Source: Thermomicrobiaceae bacterium
GTDB lineage: Bacteria > Chloroflexota > Chloroflexia > Thermomicrobiales > Thermomicrobiaceae
Length of the DNA: 49,223 nucleotides
Direction: 5' to 3'
NCBI GenBank assembly: GCA_014874455.1
Contig: JADBJL010000049.1
Coordinates: 1-49,223 of the forward strand
A program made the position numbers and the translations under genes. The notes under the pieces were generated by a model. It saw only the letters and a list, made by a program, of their open reading frames with translations, did not search any database and was not told where the DNA came from. Of this stretch, positions 17,572 through 26,687 are shown in pieces. Position 1 is the stretch's first letter. Each line of letters opens with the position of its first letter.

Positions 17572-18490
17572 GTCGCACCCTCGGATCCAGGAGTATGTAC
17601 GAGACGTCCACAGCGAAGTTGATGACCACGAACACGATCGTGACCACCAGCACCACAGCCTGCACGACCGGGTAGTCACGCACCGCGACGGCCTCGACCG
17701 CCAGGCGGCCGATTCCCGGCCAGGCGAAGACCGTCTCGACCACCACGGTTCCGGTCAGCAACGCAGCAAGCTCGAGGCCGAGCACCGTAACGACCGGCAG
17801 ACTGGCATTGCGCAGCGCGTGTCGTACCACCACGGCGTGCTCAGCCAGTCCCTTGGCCCGGGCTGTCCGGACATAATCGGCCCGCAGCACCTCCAACAGT
17901 GCCGAACGTACCAGCCGGGCGAGCGAGGCCATCGTGATCAGCGCGACCGTCACAGCCGGCAGGATCAGGTGCCGTGGCGACCCTGACCCGCTGCTCGGCA
18001 GCCAGCCGAGCCGAACCGAGACGAAGAGGATCAGGACGATACCGATGAAGAAGCTCGGGCTCGCCTGGAGGAGACTCATCGCGGCCATGATGACCCGGTC
18101 GAACGCTGTCCCTCGGGAGAGCGCCGTCACGACGCCGAGCGTCAGGCCACTCACCGCCGAGAGGAGGAAGGCGACGAGACCGAGCTGGGCCGTCGGCCAT
18201 AAGCGGGCGAGCACCAGCTCAGATGCCGGCTGATGAAAGCGGAGCGACTCCCCGAGGTCGCCAGAGATGGCCCGGCTCCAGAACCGCAGGTACTGCACCG
18301 GGATGGGGCGATCCAGCCCGAGTTCCCGCCGCAGCGCCTCGACCTGCTCGAGCGGGGCGTCTTCCGGCAGGAGCAAGCGCACCGGGTCTCCGGTCGACCG
18401 GAGGACGACGAACACTGCGGTGACGACCAGCCAGACGGTGAGCATGGCTCGACCCAGCCTGCTGAGCAGCATGCGACCGAGCGATTCCAT
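17564..18490 (-). CDS. DppB-type ABC transporter permease (308 aa)
   Basis: The first membrane subunit of the Dpp/Opp-type importer: an N-terminal helix, the G-D-P-V-R-L-L-L-P-E-D-A-P segment, G-D-L-G-E-S-L and the EAA loop (Y-V-R-T-A-R-A-K-G-L) typical of DppB, with six predicted helices. ATG at 18490 is used; GTG codons at 18496 and 18493 are alternatives sharing the same GGGGG-rich leader. It lies 31 bases downstream of the binding-protein gene. Confidence 0.93.
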   Translation of the reverse strand: MESLGRMLLSRLGRAMLTVWLVVTAVFVVLRSTGDPVRLLLPEDAPLEQVEALRRELGLDRPIPVQYLRFWSRAISGDLGESLRFHQPASELVLARLWPTAQLGLVAFLLSAVSGLTLGVVTALSRGTAFDRVIMAAMSLLQASPSFFIGIVLILFVSVRLGWLPSSGSGSPRHLILPAVTVALITMASLARLVRSALLEVLRADYVRTARAKGLAEHAVVVRHALRNASLPVVTVLGLELAALLTGTVVVETVFAWPGIGRLAVEAVAVRDYPVVQAVVLVVTIVFVVINFAVDVSYILLDPRVRHV

Positions 18491-18521
18491 CACCACCCCC
18501 GATTTCCCCGCCGAACCGCCG

Positions 18522-20204
18522 CTATGCGCGCACCTGGAAATTGCGCGGGCTGAGATCCAGCCTGAAGTCGGGATCGGTTCCGAGCACGATCTTCTCCGGC
18601 ATCGCCTGCAGGCGGTTGATGGTGAACTGGACGATCACCATTACCTTCTCGTTCATGATGTCGAGCGCCTGCTGGTACAACCGGGCGCGCTCCCGGTTGT
18701 CCACCGTGACGCGCGCCTGCTCGACGATCTGGTTGAAGTCGTCGAAGTAGCCGGCCGGGAACAGCTTCTGGTGGAGCGAGTTCGGCCCGTACGACTTATA
18801 GAGGACGATGTCGACCTCGACTCCGGTCGAGTTGTTGATCAGGTGGTACGGGGTGTCCGGTCGCTGGAACTCCACCCGCTGGGAGACCTCGACGCCGTGG
18901 AGCGTCACGTTCAGCCCCACGTTGCGCCACATGCCGGCCATCAGCTCCACCCACTCGCGCTGCAACGGGTAGTAGGTCGGAGAGTCGAAGAGAAACGTGA
19001 TCTCCTCGCCGGAGTAGCCGGCCTGATCGAGGAGCTGGCGGGCCCGCTCGGGATCGTACGCGAGCGGCGGCCGCTCGACGTACAGCGGATCGAAGATCGA
19101 CTGGACGCTGCCGGGGACGAGCCCGTGCCCGCCGAACAGTTGCTCGACGATCGCCTGGCGGTCGATCGCCAGGCTCAGGGCCTGCCGGATTTCCGCCTTG
19201 TCTGTCGGCGGCTTCAGCCCGTTCACGATCAGGTAGTTGGCGTTCAGCGGCGAGAAGCTGTCCACCCGGAATCCGCCCGCCTGTTCCACCACGGCCACTT
19301 GGTCGGGAGGCAAGTCGACGAGGATATCGATCTCACCGTTGAGCAGCGCCGCGACCCGCGTCCCGACCTCCGGGATCGCCACGACCACGACCCGGTCGGC
19401 CGCCGGCCGCCCTTCGAAGTACTGCTCGTTGGCCTCGAGGACGATCCGCTGGTCAGGCACGAACTCCACCACGCGGTACGGCCCGGTGCCGACTGGTTCG
19501 CGCTGGAAGCGCTGCGGCCCCACGCGCTCGAGATAGGCCTTGGGCACGATACTGGCCTCGTGCTTGGTGAGCCGGAGCTCGAAAGCACCGTCAGGAGTCT
19601 CAGTCACGAACCGCAGGCGGTGGCGGTCGAGCACCTCGATCTCAGCGATCGGGAAGCGACCAGTGGCACTCAGTTCGGGGTCGCCTTGCAGCGTGCGCTC
19701 GAACGTGAACGCCACGTCCTCGGCGGTCAGCGGGCTGCCATCGTGGAAGACCACATCGTCGCGCAGCACGACCTCGATGGTCGTCTCGTCGATCCGCTCC
19801 CACGAGCGGGCCAGCCCCGGCACCAGCTCGCCGTTCCGGCTCCAGTCGCGGCGGATCAACTGGTTGTAGACCATCCCGTAGACGCGCTGCATCACCAGCC
19901 ACCAGTCCCGTTGCGGGTCGAGCTGCGGAGGCATCGAGGGCAGCGCGACGCGCAGCTCTGATAGGCGCCCTGTCGGAGTCTGGCCTGTCACAGTGGTCGC
20001 GGCTGGCATCGCGGGCGTTGCCAGCGCTGCTGTGGGGTTTCCCAGGCTCTGGTTTGCGGCCGGCGACGACGCCGGGGCCGGCGCCGCCCCCGAGCTGCCG
20101 TCTTGTCCGCACGCTGCGAGCAGCATGCCCGCCGCCATGCCGCTCAGCCCGAGCAGGCTCCGCTGGAGGAGCTGCCGCCGGGCGAGGGTGACGCCCTGCA
20201 CCAT
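18522..20204 (-). CDS. Extracellular solute-binding lipoprotein, family 5 (560 aa)
   Basis: The N-terminus combines a twin-arginine-like R-R-Q-L-L-Q (9-14) with a hydrophobic core and lipobox L-L-A-A-C (Cys32), so it is probably a Tat-routed lipoprotein. The mature part has the family 5 signatures: F-H-D-G-S-P-L-T-A-E-D-V, then G-T-G-P-Y, then R-Q-A-L-S-L-A-I-D-R. Family 5 proteins bind peptides, nickel, opines or oligosaccharides. ATG at 20204 is preceded by GAAGGGGG; an upstream in-frame extension without signal-peptide character is rejected. First gene of the importer operon. Confidence 0.92.
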   Translation of the reverse strand: MVQGVTLARRQLLQRSLLGLSGMAAGMLLAACGQDGSSGAAPAPASSPAANQSLGNPTAALATPAMPAATTVTGQTPTGRLSELRVALPSMPPQLDPQRDWWLVMQRVYGMVYNQLIRRDWSRNGELVPGLARSWERIDETTIEVVLRDDVVFHDGSPLTAEDVAFTFERTLQGDPELSATGRFPIAEIEVLDRHRLRFVTETPDGAFELRLTKHEASIVPKAYLERVGPQRFQREPVGTGPYRVVEFVPDQRIVLEANEQYFEGRPAADRVVVVAIPEVGTRVAALLNGEIDILVDLPPDQVAVVEQAGGFRVDSFSPLNANYLIVNGLKPPTDKAEIRQALSLAIDRQAIVEQLFGGHGLVPGSVQSIFDPLYVERPPLAYDPERARQLLDQAGYSGEEITFLFDSPTYYPLQREWVELMAGMWRNVGLNVTLHGVEVSQRVEFQRPDTPYHLINNSTGVEVDIVLYKSYGPNSLHQKLFPAGYFDDFNQIVEQARVTVDNRERARLYQQALDIMNEKVMVIVQFTINRLQAMPEKIVLGTDPDFRLDLSPRNFQVRA

Positions 20205-20337
20205 CGATCGTTCCCCCTTCCGTCGAAACGACGTCCACACCCGGGTGCGCTCGAAACCAGGGCAGTCCCGGGTGCGTCCAACCACTCGGCACTCTAACTT
20301 CGAGGGGCCGCGCGAAGATGAAGATGCCGTGAAATTC

Positions 20338-20366
20338 GTGACAAACGCGCGCCATTGTGATGTAAT
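20338..20366 (+). promoter_or_regulatory. Promoter of the RpiR-type regulator with flanking half-sites
   Basis: GTGACA (20338-20343) and TGTAAT (20361-20366) are 17 bases apart. The element is flanked by GTGAAATT (20329-20336) and AGTTTTCAC (20368-20376), near-complementary half-sites that could be an operator for the RpiR protein in this divergent region. Confidence 0.5.
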
Positions 20367-20444
20367 GAGTTTTCACACGGTACCGAACCCGGCCTGCTCC
20401 GCCGGTTGCGGCGAGTGCGGCGTCACCGAGAGGAAGGATGAGCT

Positions 20445-21359
20445 GTGACGCGTCATCGGGAAACCGACACCCTTGAGAGCCCGGGCGAACCCCGGCTCGG
20501 CGTACTCGCCCGCATCCGCGCAGCGTACCCGTCGCTGACCGGCACCGAGCGTCGCGTGGCAGCCGTGATCCTGGCTGACCCGCACGCGGTGCTCGGATGG
20601 AACGTCGAGACGGTGGCCGGGCAGTGTGGCGTCAGTACGGCCAGCGTGGTGCGGTTCTGCCGGACGCTCGGCTACCGCGGCCTGCGTGACTTCAGGCTGG
20701 CCCTGGCGGCAGAGTCGCTCGTACCGAGACGCCACGAGATCCACGAGGCGATCGACCCAACCGACTCGGTGCTGGCGATCGCGCGAAAAGTCCTCGTCTC
20801 CGATCTGCAAGCGATCGAGGACACCTTGCAGCTTCTGGACGAGACCGCGCTACAACGGGCTGTGGAGGCGATCCTGCGGGCCACCCACATCGAGTTCTTC
20901 GGTATCGGCAGCTCGCTGCCGATCGCGATGGACGCGTTCTATCGCTTCTTGCGGCTGGGAATGCCGGTCGGCTTCGTGAGCGACCCCCATATGCAGGCGG
21001 TCACTGCGGCACAGCTCGCTCCGGGCTCGGTCGCCTTCGCGATCTCCCATACCGGCCGCACGAAGGAAACGCTCGACGCGCTCCGCAAGGCCAAGCAAGC
21101 CGGCGCGACGTGTATCCTGCTCACGAGTCACCGCAACACACCGCTCGGTCAGGAAGCCGACATCGAGCTCGTCACTGTCTGTCGGGAGACCGCGTTCCGG
21201 ACGGAGGCGATGGCCAGCCGGATCGCGCACCTCAGCATCATCGACGCGCTCTACGTTGCCGTCGGCATGCAGCGCGCAGACCAGGCCCACGCCGCCCTCT
21301 CGCGGGCCGCCGCCATCGTCGCCGAGCATCGCTTGCCGCCAGCGTCGCGGTCGGCGTAG
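20445..21359 (+). CDS. MurR/RpiR-family transcriptional regulator (304 aa)
   Basis: An N-terminal helix-turn-helix of the RpiR type (L-T-x-T-E-R-R-V-A, then V-S-T-A-S-V-V-R-F-C-R-T-L-G-Y) is followed by a SIS sugar-phosphate-binding domain with F-F-G-I-G-S-S, A-I-S-H-T-G-R-T-K-E-T and the late A-S-R-I-A-H-L segment. Regulators of this class sense phosphosugars. GTG at 20445 follows AGGAAGG. It is transcribed away from the ABC importer/PHP operon and probably controls it; that link points to a sugar- or sugar-phosphate-like ligand. Confidence 0.9.
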   Translation: MTRHRETDTLESPGEPRLGVLARIRAAYPSLTGTERRVAAVILADPHAVLGWNVETVAGQCGVSTASVVRFCRTLGYRGLRDFRLALAAESLVPRRHEIHEAIDPTDSVLAIARKVLVSDLQAIEDTLQLLDETALQRAVEAILRATHIEFFGIGSSLPIAMDAFYRFLRLGMPVGFVSDPHMQAVTAAQLAPGSVAFAISHTGRTKETLDALRKAKQAGATCILLTSHRNTPLGQEADIELVTVCRETAFRTEAMASRIAHLSIIDALYVAVGMQRADQAHAALSRAAAIVAEHRLPPASRSA

Positions 21360-21360
21360 C

Positions 21361-22188
21361 TCAGCGAACACCTATCCGGTCGAGAAATCCGAGCAAGAGT
21401 TCGTTGAAGGCCTCGGGGTCGTCGACCGGCACTCCGTGCCCGGCGCCCGGCACTTCGACGAGTTCCGCAGCGGGCAGGAGGTCGGCCAGGGCGAGGGTCA
21501 TGGCCTGGTAGAAAGGCTGCGTCTCGGCACCGTAGACGAGCAAGGTGGGCTGATTCAGCACTGCCAGCGGCACCGGGCCGGGGTCGAAGGCGAGTACCGC
21601 GTCGATCCAGATCGGTGCCGAAAAGAGGTTGCGACGCCACTCCTCCAGCCGACGGCGCCCGGCCTTGGTCTCCCAGTCTTCGCCGAGCCGCGGCACCAGG
21701 AACAAGGCCAGCGCCTCGTCGACCCGGTCTTCGGCCAGCAGGCGACGCGTCTGGGCTGCTGTCTCGGCGAGCCGCCGCTTTCCCTCGTCCTCCACCAGTG
21801 CCGGCAGCGACGGCTCGACCAGCACCAGCGCCTGCACCCGCTCAGGCCGAAGCAAGGCGAGCGCCAGCCCGATGGTCGCGCCGAGCGAGTTCCCCAGCAC
21901 GACGGCCCGCTCCACACCCTCCGCGTCCAGCACCGCCAGCGCGTCGAGCGCCGCCTCCTCGATCGTCTGGCGGGGAATCGGCGGGGGGCTCTGACCGTGT
22001 CCGCGGATGTGCGGGATGATCCAGCGGAGCTCGGGCAGCCGAAGTACCTGGTGGATCCAGTTCGAGCTGCCTACCAGCACGCCATGGAGGGCAAGCACCG
22101 CTGGTGCTTCCGGTTTTTCCCACCTGACCTCGTAGGCTACCCGCTCCCCGTCGAGTGCGGTAGCCCAACGGAGTTCAGTCACCGGCAC
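21361..22188 (-). CDS. Alpha/beta-hydrolase (275 aa)
   Basis: The fold is shown by the oxyanion segment L-A-L-H-G, the R-G-H-G-Q-S turn, the nucleophile elbow G-N-S-L-G-A (Ser101) and the C-terminal histidine His251 in G-A-G-H-G. The acid after strand 6 (Y-G-A-E-T-Q) appears to be Glu rather than Asp. Substrate unknown; esterase, lactonase or C-C hydrolase are possible. The start is a GTG at 22188 with no good ribosome-binding site, so it is uncertain. The gene ends one base from the convergent regulator. Confidence 0.82.
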   Translation of the reverse strand: MPVTELRWATALDGERVAYEVRWEKPEAPAVLALHGVLVGSSNWIHQVLRLPELRWIIPHIRGHGQSPPPIPRQTIEEAALDALAVLDAEGVERAVVLGNSLGATIGLALALLRPERVQALVLVEPSLPALVEDEGKRRLAETAAQTRRLLAEDRVDEALALFLVPRLGEDWETKAGRRRLEEWRRNLFSAPIWIDAVLAFDPGPVPLAVLNQPTLLVYGAETQPFYQAMTLALADLLPAAELVEVPGAGHGVPVDDPEAFNELLLGFLDRIGVR

Positions 22189-22282
22189 GGGCGAATCCGA
22201 TCGCTGCGTAGTCCATTACGGCTATCAGGCCGCGCGAGAGTCCGGCGGGATTCCAACGCAACCAGCCTGACGGCCAGACGAC

Positions 22283-23632
22283 TCAGCCCTCGAGCAGGAG
22301 TCGCTCGGGGTCTTCGATCAGCTCTTTGACACGAACCAGGAACAGGACTGCCTCCCGTCCATCGACGATCCGGTGGTCGTAGGTCAACGCGACGTACATC
22401 ATGGGCCGGACGACGATCTGACCCTCGACCACCACAGGACGCTCCTCGATCTTGTGCATTCCCAGGATGCCGACCTGCGGCGGGTTGAGGATCGGGGTGG
22501 AGAGGAGCGAACCGAAGACGCCGCCGTTGGTGATGGTGAAGGTGCCGCCGCTGAGATCTTCCAGGGTCAGCCGGCGCTCGCGCGCCTTGCGCGCCAGCTC
22601 CTCGATCTCCTGCTCGATCTGCGCGAACGACTTGCGATCGGCGTCGCGCACCACCGGAACGACCAGGCCTTCCTCCGCCGCGACGGCGATCCCGATGTCG
22701 TAGTAGTACTTGAGGACGATCTCGTCACCCTGGATCTCCGCGTTGAGCATCGGGAACGCCTTGAGCGCGCCCACCACCGCCTTGGTGAAGAACGACATGA
22801 AGCCCAGGCTGACGCCGTAGCGCTCCCGGAAGCGGTCGCGCCAGCGCCGGCGCACTTCCATCACCGCGCTCATGTCGATCTCGTTGAAGGTGGTCAACAT
22901 GGCTGCGGTGTGCTGCGCTTCGACCAAGCGGCGAGCGATCGTCTTGCGCCGCTGGGTCATGCGCACACGCTCCTCGCGTCGCCCGTCCATGGCCAGCGGC
23001 ATTGCCCCTGGTGGAGCTGCCGGAGCGGTAACCGGCGCTGCGGACGGCGGGCTCGGAGGTGCGGCCACCTCGGCTCTGGCCGGAGGCGGAACCGTCGGGG
23101 CACCAGCCGGTGCCCCGGCTGGTGCGGTCACAGCCTCACGCTGCTGAGCGACGAAGCGCAACACGTCCTCTCGCGTCACCCGCCCCCCTTCCCCACTGGC
23201 CGGAACGTAGCGGAGGTCAACCCCATACTCCTCGGCGAGGCGGCGCACTGCTGGCGTCGCCCTGATCCCGGGCACCTCAGCAGGCACGGCGCGCTCGGCC
23301 GGTGCCGAGGGTACCTCGGCGGCCACCGGCTGCACCTCGGGAGCGGGGCGAGCCACCTCCGCTGCCGGCCGCTCAGCGGGCACCGCAGCCGCCACCCCCT
23401 CGGCGATCACCGCGATCACCTCGCCCACCGAGACGGTCTCCCCCTCGCGCTTGAGAATCCGCTCGAGCACACCAGACTGCTCGGCCGCGACCTCGATGTT
23501 GACCTTCTCGGTCTCCAGCTCGACCAGCGCCTCGCCGGCCGTGACCGGCTCCCCCTCTCGCTTCAGCCAGTTGCCGATCACAGCTTCGACGATCGACTCG
23601 CCCATTTCCGGCACGCGCACTTCGATGGCCAT
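22283..23632 (-). CDS. sucB: Dihydrolipoamide succinyltransferase, E2 of 2-oxoglutarate dehydrogenase (449 aa)
   Basis: Domains are in canonical order: lipoyl domain (2-75, lipoylated Lys43 in E-T-E-K-V), an Ala/Pro-rich linker, peripheral subunit-binding domain ([11 protein letters not shown], about 155-190), a second Ala/Pro linker and the catalytic domain with the terminal Y-D-H-R-I-V-D-G motif carrying the catalytic His. ATG at 23632 has GAAGGAG upstream, overlapping the stop region of sucA 16 bases away, so the pair is co-translated. A longer frame running back into sucA is rejected. No dihydrolipoamide dehydrogenase (E3) gene is nearby. Confidence 0.95.
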   Translation of the reverse strand: MAIEVRVPEMGESIVEAVIGNWLKREGEPVTAGEALVELETEKVNIEVAAEQSGVLERILKREGETVSVGEVIAVIAEGVAAAVPAERPAAEVARPAPEVQPVAAEVPSAPAERAVPAEVPGIRATPAVRRLAEEYGVDLRYVPASGEGGRVTREDVLRFVAQQREAVTAPAGAPAGAPTVPPPARAEVAAPPSPPSAAPVTAPAAPPGAMPLAMDGRREERVRMTQRRKTIARRLVEAQHTAAMLTTFNEIDMSAVMEVRRRWRDRFRERYGVSLGFMSFFTKAVVGALKAFPMLNAEIQGDEIVLKYYYDIGIAVAAEEGLVVPVVRDADRKSFAQIEQEIEELARKARERRLTLEDLSGGTFTITNGGVFGSLLSTPILNPPQVGILGMHKIEERPVVVEGQIVVRPMMYVALTYDHRIVDGREAVLFLVRVKELIEDPERLLLEG

Positions 23633-23648
23633 CGGTGCCCTATCTCCT

Positions 23649-26450
23649 TCAAGACCTGAGCGCCGGCTCCGGCACACCTTCGAAGGCCTCGCTGACGATA
23701 CGGGCCTGCTCCTGCTCGTGGAGCTCGGCCAACCCTTCGGCGGGGCTGGCACGTTCCGGCCGGCCGATGTACCGCAGCGTCCGTTCGCCGAGCAGCGGCG
23801 CCAGTCGAGGTGCGACGAACGCCCAGGCACCCATGTTCTTCGGCTCTTCCTGCAGCCAGACGACGTCGAGCGCGTTCGGATACCGCTCGATCACCTGGCG
23901 CAGCTCCTCTTCTGGGAAGGGATAGAGCTGCTCGACGCGGACGATCGCGACGTGCCGTGACTGCTCCCATTGCGGGCTCGTTATCAGATCGACGTAGACC
24001 TTCCCACTGCAAAGAATGAGCCGCGTGATCTCCGTCGCGCGCTCTTGCGCTGCCAGGTCATCGAGTACCGGCATGAACGTTCCCTGCGCCAAGTCCACCA
24101 AAGGTGAAGCAGCCTTCGGGTGGCGGAGCAGGCTCTTGGGCGTCAGGACAACGAGCGGCCGCGGCGCGGTCTTGAGCAGCGCCGCCTGGCGGCGCAGCAG
24201 GTGGAAGTACTGGGCTGCGGTGGTGCAGTTCGCGATGCGCAGGTTATCCTCCGCCGCGAGCTGCAAGTAGCGTTCAGGCCGAGCACTCGAATGCTCCGGC
24301 CCCTGCCCCTCGTAGCCGTGCGGCAGCAGCAGCACCAGCCCTGAGGTCTCCTGCCACTTCGCCCGGGCACTCGCGATGAACTGGTCGATGATGACCTGAG
24401 CTCCGTTGGCGAAGTCGCCGAACTGCGCCTCCCACAGCACCAGTGTCTCCGGGGCCTGCACGCTGTATCCGTACTCGAAGCCGAGCGGAGCTGCTTCGGC
24501 CAGCGGGCTATTCTGGACGTCGAACGAGGCCCGGGCAGCCGGCATCCGCTGCAACGGGATGACCCGCTCGTCAGTCTCGACGTCGTAGAAGGCGACGTGC
24601 CGCTGGCTGAAGGTGCCCCGGACAGTGTCCTGGCCGGTCAGCCGAATCGGAATGCCGTCGGCCAGGATCGAGGCAAAGGCGAGCAGCTCGGCATGCGCCC
24701 AATCAATCGGCCCATCGCGCTCGACGACGTCGAGGCGACGCTGAAGCTGCCTCCGGAGCTTCGGGTTGAGGTTGAACCCCTCGGGCAGCGTGTGCGCCTG
24801 CCGGTTCAGCTCGCGCAGCCGGTCGATCGGCACCGCCGTCGCCACCTGACCGACCCGGCCGTTGCTGCTAATGCGAGGAAGACTCGCCGGCCGCTCCCGG
24901 CGGCTGGCCAGTTCTTGGCGGATCGCCTGCAGCCGCTCCAGCATCCGCTGCTCGAGCGCGCGCGCCTCGTCCGCTGTCATCAGGCCCTCGGCCTCCAATC
25001 GACGCGCCCAGAGTTCACGCACGGTGGGATGTCGGCTGATCACGGCATACATCGTCGGCTGGGTAAACGTCGGCTCGTCACCTTCGTTGTGGCCCCAGCG
25101 CCTATAGCCGATCAAGTCGATCAGCACGTCCTTGTGGAAGCGCTGGCGATAGGCGAATGCGAGCCGGACAGCGATGAGGCAAGCCTCGGGGTCATCGGCA
25201 TTGACGTGGATGACCGGAATCTCGAACCCCCGGGCCACATCGCTCGCATACGCCGTGGAGCGCCCTTCCCACGGCTCGGTCGTATACCCGAGCTGATTAT
25301 TGACGATGATGTGGATCGTTCCTCCAGTGGTGTACCCGGGGAGCTGGGCCATGTTCAACGTCTCGGCCACGATCCCCTCACCGGGGAACGCCGCGTCGCC
25401 GTGGATCAGGATGGGCAAGCAGGCGTCCGGCGAGCGCTGCGGTGCGCCGGGCTGCCCACGGTGGTCTTGCGCAGCACGCGCCATCCCTTCGACGACCGGG
25501 TTGACGAACTCCAGGTGGCTGGGGTTCGACGCCAGCGTAATCTGGAGCGGCAGCTCCCCTGCGGAGCGCCGAGCACCCAGGTGGTACTTCACGTCACCGG
25601 TGTATCCGAGGCTGCCGCCCTCCGCCTCCGAGAATGGCTCGCGGTGGTTGAGCCCCATGAACTCGGCGATGATCTTCTCGTACGGCTTGCCCAGCACGTG
25701 GGCCAGGACGTTGAGCCGACCACGGTGGGCCATCCCCATCGCAATCGTCGGGATACCAGCCTCGGCTGCCGAGCTGACGATCTCGTCCAGCATCGGCACG
25801 AGCATGTCGGTTCCTTCGATCGAGAACCGCTTCTGCCCGACGAAGGCGCGATGCAGGAACCGCTCGAACGACTCGACCTGCGTCAGCCGCTCGAGCAGCG
25901 CCCGCTTCTGCTCCGCGGTCAACGCTGACGCATAGCGCCCGCTCTCGACCGCCTCGATCAGCCACGCCCGCTCGTCCGGCTCCTCGACATGTCCGAAGTC
26001 GTAGCCGATCGTGCCACAGTAGATGGCCCGCAGCCGGGTAATCGCCTCGCGCGCGTTGCGGCTGCTCCGTGCGATCGGCCCCCCGACGATGCTCGCCGGT
26101 AACGCTTCCAGGTCACCTTCGCTCAGCCCGTGGTAGCTCGGGTCGAGCGCCGGCTCGCCGGGTGGAGCCGTACCCAGGGGGTCGAGCTGCGCCGCGCGGT
26201 GGCCTCGGTGGCGGATGGCCACGGCGAGGTTGACGACCGCGGCGACCTTGATGAGGTCGACCGCTGGAGCGGCCGCGACCGGCGGCATTGCCTTCTCTTC
26301 CGTGAGCAGTTCCGGCCCCCATCGCTGGAAGAACTCCCGCCAGGCTGGGTCGACGCGATTGGGATCTTGCAGGTACTGCTCGTAGAGATCGAGGACGTAC
26401 CCGATGTTGATTCCAGGAAACACGTTCGTTACGCTCTTCGCCACGCTCAT
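23649..26450 (-). CDS. sucA: 2-oxoglutarate dehydrogenase E1 (933 aa)
   Basis: This is the thiamine-diphosphate-dependent decarboxylase of the TCA cycle. The N-terminal [13 protein letters not shown] segment binds the core. [28 protein letters not shown] and [12 protein letters not shown] are family signatures. At 933 residues it matches bacterial SucA without the fused E2-like domain of actinobacterial KGD. ATG at 26450 is used; GGAGGTGGG lies about a dozen bases upstream. Confidence 0.95.
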   Translation of the reverse strand: MSVAKSVTNVFPGINIGYVLDLYEQYLQDPNRVDPAWREFFQRWGPELLTEEKAMPPVAAAPAVDLIKVAAVVNLAVAIRHRGHRAAQLDPLGTAPPGEPALDPSYHGLSEGDLEALPASIVGGPIARSSRNAREAITRLRAIYCGTIGYDFGHVEEPDERAWLIEAVESGRYASALTAEQKRALLERLTQVESFERFLHRAFVGQKRFSIEGTDMLVPMLDEIVSSAAEAGIPTIAMGMAHRGRLNVLAHVLGKPYEKIIAEFMGLNHREPFSEAEGGSLGYTGDVKYHLGARRSAGELPLQITLASNPSHLEFVNPVVEGMARAAQDHRGQPGAPQRSPDACLPILIHGDAAFPGEGIVAETLNMAQLPGYTTGGTIHIIVNNQLGYTTEPWEGRSTAYASDVARGFEIPVIHVNADDPEACLIAVRLAFAYRQRFHKDVLIDLIGYRRWGHNEGDEPTFTQPTMYAVISRHPTVRELWARRLEAEGLMTADEARALEQRMLERLQAIRQELASRRERPASLPRISSNGRVGQVATAVPIDRLRELNRQAHTLPEGFNLNPKLRRQLQRRLDVVERDGPIDWAHAELLAFASILADGIPIRLTGQDTVRGTFSQRHVAFYDVETDERVIPLQRMPAARASFDVQNSPLAEAAPLGFEYGYSVQAPETLVLWEAQFGDFANGAQVIIDQFIASARAKWQETSGLVLLLPHGYEGQGPEHSSARPERYLQLAAEDNLRIANCTTAAQYFHLLRRQAALLKTAPRPLVVLTPKSLLRHPKAASPLVDLAQGTFMPVLDDLAAQERATEITRLILCSGKVYVDLITSPQWEQSRHVAIVRVEQLYPFPEEELRQVIERYPNALDVVWLQEEPKNMGAWAFVAPRLAPLLGERTLRYIGRPERASPAEGLAELHEQEQARIVSEAFEGVPEPALRS

Positions 26451-26561
26451 GGTCTTCCCACCCACCTCCGTGCGCCGTCGCCCCCGGCCAGCGCTCCGGT
26501 TCCGGGCGGTGCCTGCCGAAAGGGATGAATCCCTCTCTTAGCTCGGCGCGCCGCCACCCAA

Positions 26562-26624
26562 ATCATACCGCAGTCTTTCCACTCTGCGGGCCCTTTGGGC
26601 ACGCGAGCTGGGCAAAATTGCCCA
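26562..26624 (-). promoter_or_regulatory. Possible promoter and operator of sucAB
   Basis: On the minus strand a -10-like TATGAT lies at 26567-26562. About 42 bases upstream is a near-perfect palindrome, TGGGCAA-AA-TTGCCCA (26609-26624). Both lie in the 237-base gap before sucA. The -35 element is weak, so the promoter call is tentative. Confidence 0.35.
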
Positions 26625-26687
26625 AGCTCAGGCGAGGTGCCACTGACCGACAGGCCACGCACTGCCGCCGCGCGACCGCCAGCGAGC

